Below are positions 11,132 through 21,430 of a stretch of DNA of 64,000 nucleotides, piece after piece. A program made the position numbers and the translations under genes. The DNA comes from Blastomyces gilchristii SLH14081. Lineage: Eukaryota > Ascomycota > Eurotiomycetes > Onygenales > Ajellomycetaceae. The stretch is from contig NW_003101674.1 in assembly GCF_000003855.2 (NCBI RefSeq), positions 734,734 to 798,733 on the forward strand. Reading direction: 5' to 3'. A model generated the notes under the pieces. That model was not told where the DNA came from. It did not search any database and saw only the letters and a program-made list of their open reading frames with translations. Positions within the stretch are counted from its first letter, which is position 1; every line of letters starts with the position of its first letter.

Positions 11132-11982
11132 TCATGGCCGTTGAGCGGCCTTAATTTCATCGTCCATTTCCTGCGCCTCTTTACGCAGGGTATGGTTTGC
11201 GTCAAACTCCGTCGTAGCGGCCGCTGCGCCTTCCACGTCGCTAATGACAGCTTCAAGGCCAGATAATAATTGCTCAATCTCCCGTCTCTGAGATGCGACT
11301 TTCTCGGAAAGCTGGGCATTCTCCTTCTGCACGGTTTCCAATTTCGTATTTAGCGAAGCCTGGGCTTCTGACAGATACGGCGCAAGGTGCGCTTGGTAAA
11401 GCTCGTTCGCGCCTAGAGTGTGAGGCCTATAACAAAAAGAAACACAAAAGAAGGTTTTTAGTATACCCAATGCAGAACCAATTTACATCTTCCCAGGGGC
11501 AAAAAGAATACAAAAAGAAAGGGTTGGAGAAAGGGGGGGGGGGGAGGAGGGGGGACAAAGACTCACGGCACACTCGCCTCCCCTTCTCCATTCTCCCTCC
11601 GCAACCTCGCCTCCCCAACCAACCGATCCAACTCATTCAACCCCTTAACCACCTCCCTCTCCCTCAATACATCCTCAAACTCCGCGCGCGCGCTCTCTTC
11701 TAGCTTCGCATTCAGCTGTCTCCAGACAGACTCGAGGCTATGCGGGACACGTTTAGCCGGCGTGGGGAAGCAGGCGGCGAAGTTCGCGTAGGAATTAGCG
11801 CGTATGGTGCGTAGGAGGGCTTGGGAGAAGACTTGTTGGAGGCGCACGGCGCGGGGCCCGGGTGTCAGAGGGACTGGAGCTGGAGGCGGTGGGGAGGGGG
11901 AGGCGGGGTTTTGCTGCTGTTGCTGTTCTTGTTGTTGTTGGGTGTGGCCATTTGGCGCGGGAGGGGTTGGTTGGGGTGTCAT
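11132..11982 (-). CDS. NNF1: Kinetochore protein Nnf1 (Mis12/MIND complex)
   Basis: Two exons, 11982-11567 and 11426-11132, separated by a 140-bp intron containing a long G/C homopolymer. Together they make 236 residues. After a Pro/Gln-rich head with a QQQQEQQQQQ tract (residues 16-25) comes the Nnf1 core. It runs from a helix starting RLQQVFSQALLRTI, through the NFAACFPTPAK turn and the SVWRQLN helix, to EFEDVLREREVVKGLNELDRL. A coiled-coil C-terminus follows (TKLETVQKENAQLSEKVASQ and on). Nnf1 is a subunit of the four-protein Mis12/MIND complex that links inner centromere proteins to the Ndc80 microtubule-binding complex. The splice join restores an uninterrupted frame (CC|G, Pro). The call rests on motif recall. 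Confidence 0.85.
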
Positions 11983-12582
11983 TTTCCCATCTGAAGGGTG
12001 TTAAGGGCTACTCTACTGCGGGTAGAGAGCAATTGGATAGATAGGGCGGAGAAGGTGTTTAGATCGAGGTGACCGGGATGGCTTGCTCACGGGCTTGGGG
12101 GTCGCGCCTTGGCCCAGACGCGAGATCACATGATGTCAATCTGGATCAGCGCTAAACTTCTTAGCTTTTTAAAAGGGTAACTTAGATTAGAGAGCGGTTG
12201 AAACTCTATCTATCTGAAATATATTCGATTCCACAACTTTGTACTCCGTACGGAGTACTGAGCACAGCAGTCCTAATTCGCCAGTTTCAACTCTAGCCAG
12301 ACAGGAAACTATCAATCCCTATTGACCTCAGACCAAAGTATCGAAAATCAAAAGATTAACATAAAACGAAAATTCATTCCATAACCCATTATTTGGAAAA
12401 TTCATTCGACAACATAACCTAGTTATTAAATACCCAGGAAAAGCAAAGATGTAGCGCCATCCAACGTCAAAAACGCCGCGCTGCCAAGTTCGTCTTCCCA
12501 TTACCGAGCATATCAATCAAGCAATTAATTCAATACTTTAATCCCATTATTTAAATAAAAAGAGAGATTTAAAACCCATCCC
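11983..12582. other. Nnf1 promoter / PHO85 3' region with 18-bp palindrome
   Basis: Intergenic. It contains the perfect palindrome GTACTCCGTACGGAGTAC at 12241-12258, the fullest form of a motif scattered through the window. No open frame of interest. Confidence 0.7.
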
Positions 12583-13991
12583 TCAATATCCACCTTGCGA
12601 ACCAAGCCCCGGAGCCACGTATCCACTAGCCGACATCTGCTGTTGCTGTTGTCGTTGCTGTTGTTGTTGCTGTGCAGCAGCTTGTTGAGCCTGCAACTGA
12701 TTCAAATCCTGAAACCAGGGATGGCGCAACGCATCAGCAGCGCTAATGCGCATTTCAGGACGAAGTTGCAACATGCGATTCAACAAATCCAATCCTAACT
12801 GGTCGATCTGTGGTAGGATCAGACGGAGATCCTGCGTCGCATACACTTGGAAGTTGGGTTTGTATTCGGGGAACTGGGAGATACCGGGCCAGGAGCGTTC
12901 GGATGGAGTGCCCATTAGCCGGAAGATCTTTTGAAGCTGGTCCTCATTTGTCGTGCCGGGGAACAGAGGGCGCCCTGTATACATCTCTGCCATGATGCAG
13001 CCAGCAGACCAGATGTCGATGCTGGTGTTGTAGGTCCTGCTGCCCAGGAGGACGTCCGGGGCGCGGTACCAGAGGGTGACGACTTCGTTGGAGAAGGTGT
13101 TTACGGGTATTCCGAAGGCGCGGGCGAGGCCAAAATCGCCCAACTTTAGCTGGCCCTTGGTGTTGATGAGGAGGTTCTGCGGTTTGAGATCGCGGTGGAG
13201 GACTCTGTTTTCATGGCAGAAGGCGATGCCGCGCAGCAGCTGCTGCATGAAGGATTTGATGGTGACGTAGTCGAGTTGGCCGCGGTCGCCGCGCGAGTCC
13301 ATGTAGCGCTTGAGATCCTTGTCCATGAACTCGAAGACGAGCATGAGTTTGTTCTCGGTGTGGATAACGTCGTAGAGGGAGACGATGTTCTCATGCTTTA
13401 GTTCCTTCATGAGTGATATTTCTCGGATGGCGGTGGATGGAGTGCCTTCTTCGGAGTCTAGGTGGATTTCCTTCAGCGCGACCAACTCACCGGTCTGGCG
13501 GTTGCGCCCTTTGAAGACCTGTTCGCGAGTATCATATTTAGCAAGGGTCGTGATTGGAGAGGTAGGAACCTAGTTAAGGGATATATAGGAAACGATCGCG
13601 TCACGTACGGTAGCATAAGTTCCTTCGCCAAGCTAGATGAGAAATGTTAGTTAGAGAAAATAAAAACGAAAGTCTTCGAATACAACTTCAAAATCAGTAT
13701 GCTACATACTTTCTCAAGCTGCTGAAATGAGTTGGGTGGTTGTCGTTTGTCCATTGTACCGGGTGCTGCTCGCGCTGGTGAAGGCCTGTAGGTTGGATGT
13801 GGCACGGGTCGCTGGTTTGCGAGATACGTGCCGGGGGATACGAGCGAGGAAGCAATATTTAAGTAAGAGGCCGTCGTCGCAGCTGTAACAGCGGCAGCGG
13901 TAGTATTGGCCGCAGCAGCGGGGGCGGCGGCGGCAGCGGTTGTAGAAGAATGGTGAGCAGGTTGGGGGTGTGTGGGGCTGGGGCGGTCCAT
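12583..13991 (-). CDS. PHO85: Cyclin-dependent kinase Pho85/PhoA
   Basis: Exons 13991-13710, 13632-13609 and 13518-12583. From the Met at 13754 the protein is 334 residues and collinear with Pho85: [13 protein letters not shown] glycine loop, catalytic Lys in VALKEI, the PSTAIRE helix ([18 protein letters not shown]), catalytic loop [17 protein letters not shown], and the CDK C-lobe. A Gln-rich tail follows. The middle exon is only 24 nt and encodes LGEGTYAT. An in-frame ATG at 13991 adds a 79-residue Pro/Ala/Thr-rich extension, and no other ATG lies upstream in that frame. As I recall, Aspergillus PhoA is made in long and short N-terminal forms. Pho85 kinases work with Pcl cyclins in phosphate, glycogen, nutrient and morphogenesis signalling. 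Start choice (13991 or 13754) is open; kinase identity is very secure. Confidence 0.95.
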
Positions 13992-14576
13992 ATCAAGATA
14001 AACGCGGGTTGGTTTGCGCTCTGAGATTGTTGGAGGAGTCCCCTGTAAACTAACCAGGTTACGAGCCCCCAATGTGTTATTCTTCACAAATAGTAGACAA
14101 CGGACGATTGGGAGTCACCATTTAAGTAGCAGGGCCTTGATTTTGCGTCGAGGCCCCGCGGTTGATGCTGACGCTAAGGTTTCTGCGGCGAGAGTTGCCC
14201 CTCAGCGCAGATATGGATAGGCTGAAAGTTACCCAGAGTTGGTGCTGTGGCTCAAGACTGCATCCAAGGTCAATCGGTCTTACGATACTCTATGACCTTT
14301 CATCTATTCTACCTCTAGGTAAATAATGGCGAAGGTAGTCGAAATTGCCGCCCATTCTTTATCGAGACGTTTCAGGAGCTCTTGAAGGCGCCCATAACAG
14401 AGGCAAATATGCGCCGCTCTATAAATAGTTAATGTGACTTCCAGCAGAACAGAGGTCTATTTCAAACAATGCCCTGTACATTATCATCTTAAAAGAAAAC
14501 ATGAAGAAGAAGTATAACCCCCCTGTAGTTTCAAGACGCCCCCGCCCCTAGCCAAAATCAAACAATGAAAGGTTCA
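13992..14576. other. PHO85 upstream region / sirtuin 3' region
   Basis: No gene seen. The PHO85 frame remains open upstream to about 14087 without a further ATG. The rest is unremarkable spacer between two tandem minus-strand genes. Confidence 0.6.
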
Positions 14577-15743
14577 TCATCTCCGCCAAACGGGAGAGGC
14601 TGCATTGAGCTGAGCAGCAACTAGCGGTAAAACAAACTCCGCCTGCTCACTACATCTCACACGCATCATCGGGTCGGTAAACCCACACCCATTCGCTGCC
14701 TGGAACACTCTAGCTTCATTGCGGACGCCCCCAACATTCAGGATTCCAATCGACATTCCCCGCGCGATGGCGCGCTCCACAAGCCTCCATGCTGAGAATG
14801 TCGCCAGGCTACTCCCCAGCACAAGTAGTTTCCCTGCCTCATCAACCGCCTCTTCCGCTCGTTCCTTGACACGTTCATCAACCGACTCCCCAAACATGAT
14901 CACAGCTGGCTTCAGTATGCCAGCATTGGAACTAGCAGAAAGCGCTCCATCGTGCTCCACCTCTACCCTCCCTTGCGTGCCATTGCGGAGAAGGGGCGGA
15001 TTCTCGAGGCAGTGGGGGCACGGGGGGTAGCGGAATTTCGAGTACGGGGCGTTGGGGAGATCAACATCACCGTCTGGATTCATCCGCAGTCCCTTCTTCT
15101 GTTGTTCCTCCCTGTTATCCGTGTCCAACGCGCCCGTCTTAACTATCTGGTCCAGAAACTCAGACCAGGCCGGATTAAGCTCTAGCAGCGCCGCCTGGAA
15201 GTCGTTCCGGGACATTGACCGGCGGCAATTGACGCATACAAGCGAACGTAGGTAGCCATGCAGCTCGACGACGGGGATATGCGGGTGGGCCTTGGAGTGG
15301 AAAGAGTCGACATTCTGGGTAATGACGGAGGATATGTAGCCCTTCCTACCCAGCTCTGCAATAGCTAGATGTGTATCATTGGGGCTGGAGTTGACGAGCG
15401 TGGGCCATCCCACAAAGCTGCGGGCCCAGTATCGTTTCCGCGCCTCGTGCTGGGAAATGAATTCGTGGTAGAAGATGGGACGGTAGGTTAGGTTTCGTCG
15501 GTAGGTGCCATTTTCGCCACGGTAGTCTGCGAGGCCTGAGGCGACGGAGATGCCGGCACCGGTGAGTAGGACCGTTAATTCGTTCCGGCCAACATCAGTG
15601 CCTCTGAGGAGGCGGGGGGGAGGGGCGGAGAGGAAGGATGAGATGGCGTCGACTGCGCCGGAGATGGAGTTGGCGGAGCGGGGATATATAATTGGTGGAG
15701 GGAGAGGACCCGTGAAGGGGATTCTGATCAGGGGCTTCGTCAT
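14577..15743 (-). CDS. Sirtuin, SIRT4-type NAD-dependent enzyme
   Basis: Single exon of 388 codons from the ATG at 15743. Sirtuin motifs are all present: GAGIS (residues 62-66), the ADYRG loop (72-76), TQNVD (142-146), catalytic His162 in ELHG, GSS (310-312) and ILNVG (334-338). Two zinc Cys pairs are visible, C170/C173 and C242/C245. The wording of the motifs matches class II (SIRT4-like) sirtuins, which act in mitochondria as NAD-dependent lipoamidases, deacylases or ADP-ribosyltransferases. The first 25 residues, MTKPLIRIPFTG and following, lack acids and could be a presequence. The spacing between the Cys pairs (68 residues) is long and filled by a charged insert. It is divergent from the CDF transporter gene, with start codons 830 bp apart. 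Confidence 0.93.
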   Translation of the reverse strand: MTKPLIRIPFTGPLPPPIIYPRSANSISGAVDAISSFLSAPPPRLLRGTDVGRNELTVLLTGAGISVASGLADYRGENGTYRRNLTYRPIFYHEFISQHEARKRYWARSFVGWPTLVNSSPNDTHLAIAELGRKGYISSVITQNVDSFHSKAHPHIPVVELHGYLRSLVCVNCRRSMSRNDFQAALLELNPAWSEFLDQIVKTGALDTDNREEQQKKGLRMNPDGDVDLPNAPYSKFRYPPCPHCLENPPLLRNGTQGRVEVEHDGALSASSNAGILKPAVIMFGESVDERVKERAEEAVDEAGKLLVLGSSLATFSAWRLVERAIARGMSIGILNVGGVRNEARVFQAANGCGFTDPMMRVRCSEQAEFVLPLVAAQLNAASPVWRR

Positions 15744-16573
15744 GAGCAGTAAGACATGGCGGAATTGTGTCGCTGGGAGAACCGGGGAAGTCTGATGGTG
15801 ACGGATAGATAGTAACTAGTAGCTTTAGTACATGTAGTTACAGTAAATATGATGGAATTTACTGTAGCTAGATGATCCCATCCCCATGAACCTAGAACCA
15901 ACTATTGCAAATAAAGAGTCCAGCTGTTAACCAGCTAAGGGTAAGGCTGTCATTACTAATCCTGACTTTGTTCTTTTTTTTTTTTTTTTTTTTTGTCACA
16001 ATATTAGTTAATAGTTAACTTATTTAACAGTTGATGCGATTTGGCGTTGAGCTAGGAAGAATCGTAATCGTGCTCAAAATGTCTGATTCTGTTGGACATG
16101 GCGCAACTGTGGTTCGACCCAAGGGCTGCGGCATCCGGAACTTCTTAGCGTTCATATGTGGCTACGGATATGATATGTTGATAAACAATACAATACATAT
16201 TTATACTCAAGAGGTAGGTCTCTATCATTGATACTGTTTTAAAGGAAGTTCAATTCTCTCTTCCAGTCAGTGCCCGCAGCCAATTCACACCTTACCTCCA
16301 GAAGATGTAGTATCGCACCTTCGACAAAAATCCTGTTCTCTCTGCCTCTCCGGCAGCGGCCTGGGAAAAGTATATTTTATTTACCTGTTGCTGCGGGCTT
16401 AAATATCTTGGCTGGGTTGGGCTGGTAAAGGTTTTCTTTTTTTTTTTTTCGCCGCAGTTGAATAATTATTTCCCGGAGCTGCCCATCGGGGTTTTTTTTG
16501 GCGATTTTTTTTATATATTTTTCTTAATTGAACCATTCATCCAACTACCCAGTCTTATGCTAGGCCCAGTGTC
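15744..16573. promoter_or_regulatory. Divergent intergenic region, sirtuin / CDF transporter
   Basis: Upstream of two oppositely directed genes. It holds a T run at 15974-15994 and further T-rich stretches at 16434-16520 close to the CDF start. No gene seen; shared promoter function is inferred from geometry only. Confidence 0.45.
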
Positions 16574-18219
16574 ATGATCTTCCCGCAGCCCCGGGGCTGC
16601 AGGAGCCGAGTCCGACTGGCCCATTTGCGCCCCGTGGTGTCTTCTCCTATGGCGCTGCATCGGCAACCTCCACGGCGCATGCAGGTGGCCCAGATCTCTC
16701 CTCCGCCGTCTGCTACACCAAGACATCTCGTAAGATCGTTAACGCAACGTGTCTTTCATTACCCCAACCCCACCGCACAACCCCTGTCCCCTGCCCACTA
16801 CTGTCACCACGGCCGCAAGACGGGAACCGTTACGAGTTTACCCCCGACCCGCCGTTCCACCCCTCCCCGTCCCCCTACCAGTCCCCTCCTCCCTCAATCC
16901 TCCTCGTGTCTCCTCGCACCAATGACGGCTTCGCAGACCAGATCTCACAGCGGGCACAGTCATGGCCACCACCATCACCACGACAATACATACTTGGTAT
17001 CCAAGAATAAAAATGACCCAGGCGTGCGGATCACGCGAATCGGCCTCCTTTCCAACTTGGCCATGGCAATTGGAAAGGGGTTTGGGGGATACGTCTTCAA
17101 CTCCTCTGCGTTAATAGCAGATGCCTACCATGCCGCTACAGACCTGGTCTCGGACTTCATGACTCTTGCCACAGTGTCACTGTCACTTAAGCCGCCATCA
17201 TCACGGTTTCCGTTTGGTTACGGGAAGGTGGAGAGTCTTGGTGCTTTGGGCGTGAGCGGTTTACTTTTATGCGGAGGATTTTTGATGGGCTTAAACGCGA
17301 TGGAGGTTCTGCTTACGCAGTTTTTTCCTGCCGTTGCGGATTGCTTCGCACACCTGGGGTTACTGGGCCACGGACATTCTCACGGTCACAGCCATGATCA
17401 TGAGTTACTGGGTCCGAATATAAACGCGGCCTGGCTTGCGGCGGGCTCCATTTTGGTAAAGGAATCGTTGTATCATGCAAGTAAGCTTGTCACAACCGTA
17501 CCCCGTTGCACCTAAAAAGATCTTTCCACTAACGCACACAACGCCCCTAAACAGCGATGAAAGTAGCACGCCAGCGAAAATCGTCCGTCCTAGCATCAAA
17601 TGCCATTCACCATCGCGTCGATTCGCTAACAAGCTTCGTCGCCCTCCTCACAATCGGCGGTGCCCATATCCTCCCCGACGCCTCTTGGCTCGATCCAGTG
17701 GGCGGCCTTATTATTTCTCTCATGGTCATTCGAGCCGGGTGGGTAAATACCAAGATCTCCTTACTGGAGTTGGCGGACGTCAGCGTCGACTCTGAAATGA
17801 GCGCGTCTGTCGAGAAATCGGTTAGGAAGGCCATTTCCGCGCTGCCAGATGGTACTGGGAGCGAGATACAGATCCGCGAAGTGCAAGGAATCAAATCGGG
17901 TCAGAATAATCTGATGGAGGTCGAGCTGGCCGTGCCCAGCTCGTGGTCTGTTGGTCAGACACGAGTAGTTGAAGAGGCTATTCGGCAGCGGGTTGCTTCG
18001 CGGGTTCGAGGGGTGAAACGGTTAAAGGTTCGGTTCACGCCTAATACTGAGCGGGATGCGAGCTTCTTGGAGGAGTTTATTGCGCGGGATGTTAGCCCGC
18101 GCAGCAGTCCGGAACCGGAAGCAGAAGAAGCCAATGGGACTGCTCATCATGATAAATTTGCGGCTGTGAGTTCGGGATCACAAGCTGAGAATGAAGGGAC
18201 CGTGAATAAGAGACGCTAG
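16574..18219 (+). CDS. Cation diffusion facilitator (CDF) metal transporter, MMT-like
   Basis: Exons 16574-17480 and 17555-18219 with a 74-bp intron; 523 residues. The first 115 residues are Arg/Ser/Pro-rich with few acids, consistent with a mitochondrial presequence. If translation instead starts at the internal ATG at 16922 (MTASQTRSHS), this part is lost. Then come a His-rich stretch (HSGHSHGHHHHHD) and the CDF membrane domain, with metal-site residues in ALIADAYHAATDLVSDF and again in SNAIHHRVDSLTSF. A second His loop (GHGHSHGHSHDHE) lies between membrane segments, and a cytosolic-type ferredoxin-like tail follows. CDF proteins exchange Zn, Fe or Mn for protons. The long N-terminus and the HHRVDS motif favour the mitochondrial Mmt1/Mmt2 group, but metal specificity is not certain. 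Confidence 0.9.
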
Positions 18220-19594
18220 ACACATTCTATATGCATATTTTCGCGAAACACAACACCTACTTGTCGCTGTTTTTTCGTTCTTGGTTGTCTCTGGACGTTG
18301 ATGTGAAGCTGTTTGAAACGAGGAAAAAGCCGTGTCAAGTTCAGGCCAGGACGGGGTTGCATGCTTATACAGAGCGCCCAATCCGGCTTCTACTTTGACA
18401 AAATTTCACTTCTCGCTTGTCCCGCTGGGCTGGTTCTAGTGGAAAGGCTACATAACAGTTTTCGAAACTATCTATACACAATATTTGGAGCGGTGTCGAG
18501 CGATTTCTTTGACAGCGGCTACCAAAAACAGGAAGACACCAGTAAGACGAAGACGAAGACGAAGAAGAAGGGAAGAAGTTCAACATGATCTACTGGCGTT
18601 GGAAGACGGTGGTCATATTTTTTTTAGGTCTTTTCTCCATAGTATTTACTCTGCGGATAGTTTATCTTGGGCTGCTTTGGTGCCTGTTTCCCCCTTTCTG
18701 TCTCAGTTGTTGTTCTCCGTGATCGATTTATTTTCACACCTCCCGGGCTCGATAGACATTTAAAACCCCATGTACCACCTATTATTTTAAGAGAATTTAA
18801 TTTCGGAATTTGGGTTTTGGCCCCTGGGTTTGCAATGGGGCAATGTGAGAGTGCATTGTAACTAGACGAGGCCACCTAGATTATATGTATGTATCTACGA
18901 CTTGTAGACGGTACAAATTAACAGAGCTTGACTTTCCGCTTGCTAGATCTAGTCCTAGGACACATATCTAGCCGTGTCTTTTCTGCATAGCTAACCAAAC
19001 CACAAAGTAGAATTGGGTGTATACGTACTCTGTAGTACTAGTAATACTAGCATTCATCGTCGCGGAATTTAGGGGAGGCAGTTAATAATGGTTCACATCG
19101 ATGCAACACAACAGACTAGAGATTAGTGCTCATGGCGAATTTACGTTCAGCGCGACCAAAACGGATCTACACTGTATATTGACATCAGGAGGCCACTGTA
19201 CGGAGTACAGAGTACACCCTGCGAAATAGTCTCTTGTATAGGGCACAGTAAATGAATCACCCAAATCATAACACGAAACAAGCTTCTGACTTCTAAGTAA
19301 TCGCTTGCTTCAGTTATAATATTTCTATTCTTTATCCACTCCACTACCCCATATTTGTTTTCACCCGGACTGCCAGCAGCCTGCTTCATCCCAACTGTCC
19401 CCTCATCATCCACGTATTTTTTCCCCATCTTATGACGTAGCTAGGCCTTCCCCACACAGACCTCTCTCCAATTCGCAGAACCAGAGCGTAAAACCAAGAG
19501 GGTCAATCGAAAGCCAACAAAAGAAGCAGCATCAAGAAACGAAATACAATACCCCATATACCCGAAAAGTCAATTCCAAACATAAACACAACAA
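18220..19594. other. Intergenic region upstream of xylulokinase
   Basis: No gene supported. It contains a GACGAA repeat (about 18545-18570), short direct repeats near 19030-19050, and a GTACGGAGTAC motif at 19198-19208. Confidence 0.6.
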
Positions 19595-21430
19595 ATGAAA
19601 ACCCACGACCAAGGGGGCCCCCTCTACATCGGCTTCGACCTCTCCACCCAACAACTAAAAGGCCTGGTCGTCACCTCCTCGCTAAAAGTCATCCATGTAG
19701 CCAAATTCGACTTCGACGCCGACTCGCACGGCTTCCCCGTCGAGAACGGCGTGCAGACCAACGAGGTTGAGCATGAAGTCTTCGCACCCGTCGCCATGTG
19801 GCTGCAAGCGCTGGATGGCGTGCTGCTCCGGCTTAAGGAGCAAGGGCTGGATTTCGGGCGTGTACGCGCCATCAGCGGTGCGGGCCAGCAGCATGGCAGT
19901 GTCTATTGGAATGCGGATGCCGGGCGGATTTTGGCTGAGTTGGATGCGGGGAGGGGGCTGGAAGAGCAGGTTGCGGCGGCGCTATCGCATCCGCATAGTC
20001 CGAATTGGCAGGATGCGAGTACACAACGGGAGTGTGACCAATTTGATGAGTTTCTGGGGGGGCAGGGCAAGTTGGCGGAGGTGACGGGAAGTAAGGCGCA
20101 TCATGTAAGGTGGTCTGGTCTCTCGGTTTTTACATCTTTTTTCGGTTATATTCTACTTCTTAACGATTGTGCTAATTTGGGACAGAGATTTACGGGACCG
20201 CAAATACTACGGTTCCAGCGCAAGTACCCGGATGCATATAAGAAGACTGCGAGGATCTCACTCGTCTCGTCCTTCCTGGCGTCCTTATTCTTAGGCAAGA
20301 TTGCCCCCTTTGATATCTCAGATGTATGCGGGATGAATCTATGGGATATTCAAAAGGGCCGGTGGAATGAGCGGTTGCTCGAGCTATGCGCTGGACCGTA
20401 TGGAGTAGCCGATTTAAAACAAAAACTAGGCGACGTACCAGACGATGGTGGAATAGAACTGGGGAAAATTAACCGCTACTTTATAGAGCGGTACTCGTTC
20501 AATCCTGAATGTGTTGTAATTCCGTCCACGGGAGATAATCCAGCTACAATCCTCGCTCTACCTTTGCGACCAGGGGACGCAATGGTATCCCTAGGAACTT
20601 CAACTACCTTCCTCATGTCAACGCCAGAATACAAGACTGACCCCTCGACACACTTCTTCAACCACCCAACAACACCGGGGCTCTATATGTTCATGCTATG
20701 CTATAAGAACGGCGGATTGGCGCGCGAACACATCCGTGACGCCATTAATGATAAAATTAGCAAAGACTCATCTGGCACCACTTCTTCCGATCCCTGGAGT
20801 AACTTTGACAAAGCCCTCCTGCAACGACCAGCAGCCGGCCAAAGAACAGACGCTGATCTCATGAAAATGGGCCTCTTCTTCCCCAGGCCCGAAATCGTAC
20901 CTAACCTCCGCAACGGCGAATGGCACTTCAACTACGACCCCCGCAAAAAGACCCTCGAGGAATCCGAGCAGAGCTGGGACAGGCCACTGGACGACGCGCG
21001 TGCCATCGTCGAGAGCCAGATGCTCTCGCTACGTCTGCGCTCTCGCGATCTCGTGCACAGCCCGTCCAAAGACACCCCGCCGCAGCCCCACCGCGTATAC
21101 CTTGTTGGTGGTGGGTCGCGCAATAAAGCCATTGCCAAAGTGGCCGGGGAAGTCCTCGGCGGGGTTGAAGGGGTTTACAAGCTAGATGTTGGTGAGAATG
21201 CTTGTGCGCTTGGGGCAGCCTATAAGGCCGTCTGGGCGCAGGAGAGGGCGCCGAACCAGACGTTTGAGGATTTGATTGGGAAGAGGTGGAAGGAGGAGGA
21301 GTTTGCGGAGAAGATTGATGAAGGGTATCAGCCTGGGTTGTTTGAGAGGTTTGGGAAGGCGGTGGAAGGGTTTGAGATGATGGAGAAGCGGATTTTAAGG
21401 CAGGAGGCGGAAGGAAGGAGTGCGGGTTGA
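19595..21430 (+). CDS. XKS1: D-xylulose kinase
   Basis: FGGY-family carbohydrate kinase that converts D-xylulose and ATP to xylulose 5-phosphate, feeding the pentose phosphate pathway. Motifs seen: [12 protein letters not shown] (phosphate-binding, residues 11-22), [11 protein letters not shown] (sugar site), [12 protein letters not shown] (second phosphate motif), and [20 protein letters not shown] followed by [12 protein letters not shown] (adenosine motif). A 27-codon insert lies at 20105-20185 in an otherwise conserved region. It starts GTAAGG and ends GACAG, with a TGCTAAT branch-like site, so I treat it as an intron (exons 19595-20104 and 20186-21430). The mature protein is then 584 residues, the usual fungal length. 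The intron has a length divisible by three and no stop. Confidence 0.95.
   Translation: MKTHDQGGPLYIGFDLSTQQLKGLVVTSSLKVIHVAKFDFDADSHGFPVENGVQTNEVEHEVFAPVAMWLQALDGVLLRLKEQGLDFGRVRAISGAGQQHGSVYWNADAGRILAELDAGRGLEEQVAAALSHPHSPNWQDASTQRECDQFDEFLGGQGKLAEVTGSKAHHVRWSGLSVFTSFFGYILLLNDCANLGQRFTGPQILRFQRKYPDAYKKTARISLVSSFLASLFLGKIAPFDISDVCGMNLWDIQKGRWNERLLELCAGPYGVADLKQKLGDVPDDGGIELGKINRYFIERYSFNPECVVIPSTGDNPATILALPLRPGDAMVSLGTSTTFLMSTPEYKTDPSTHFFNHPTTPGLYMFMLCYKNGGLAREHIRDAINDKISKDSSGTTSSDPWSNFDKALLQRPAAGQRTDADLMKMGLFFPRPEIVPNLRNGEWHFNYDPRKKTLEESEQSWDRPLDDARAIVESQMLSLRLRSRDLVHSPSKDTPPQPHRVYLVGGGSRNKAIAKVAGEVLGGVEGVYKLDVGENACALGAAYKAVWAQERAPNQTFEDLIGKRWKEEEFAEKIDEGYQPGLFERFGKAVEGFEMMEKRILRQEAEGRSAG

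Noticed and set aside
16081..16150. Possible tRNA B-box-like GGTTCGACC
   Set aside because: No matching A-box, acceptor stem or anticodon arm could be folded around it. I found no tRNA I can support in the window.
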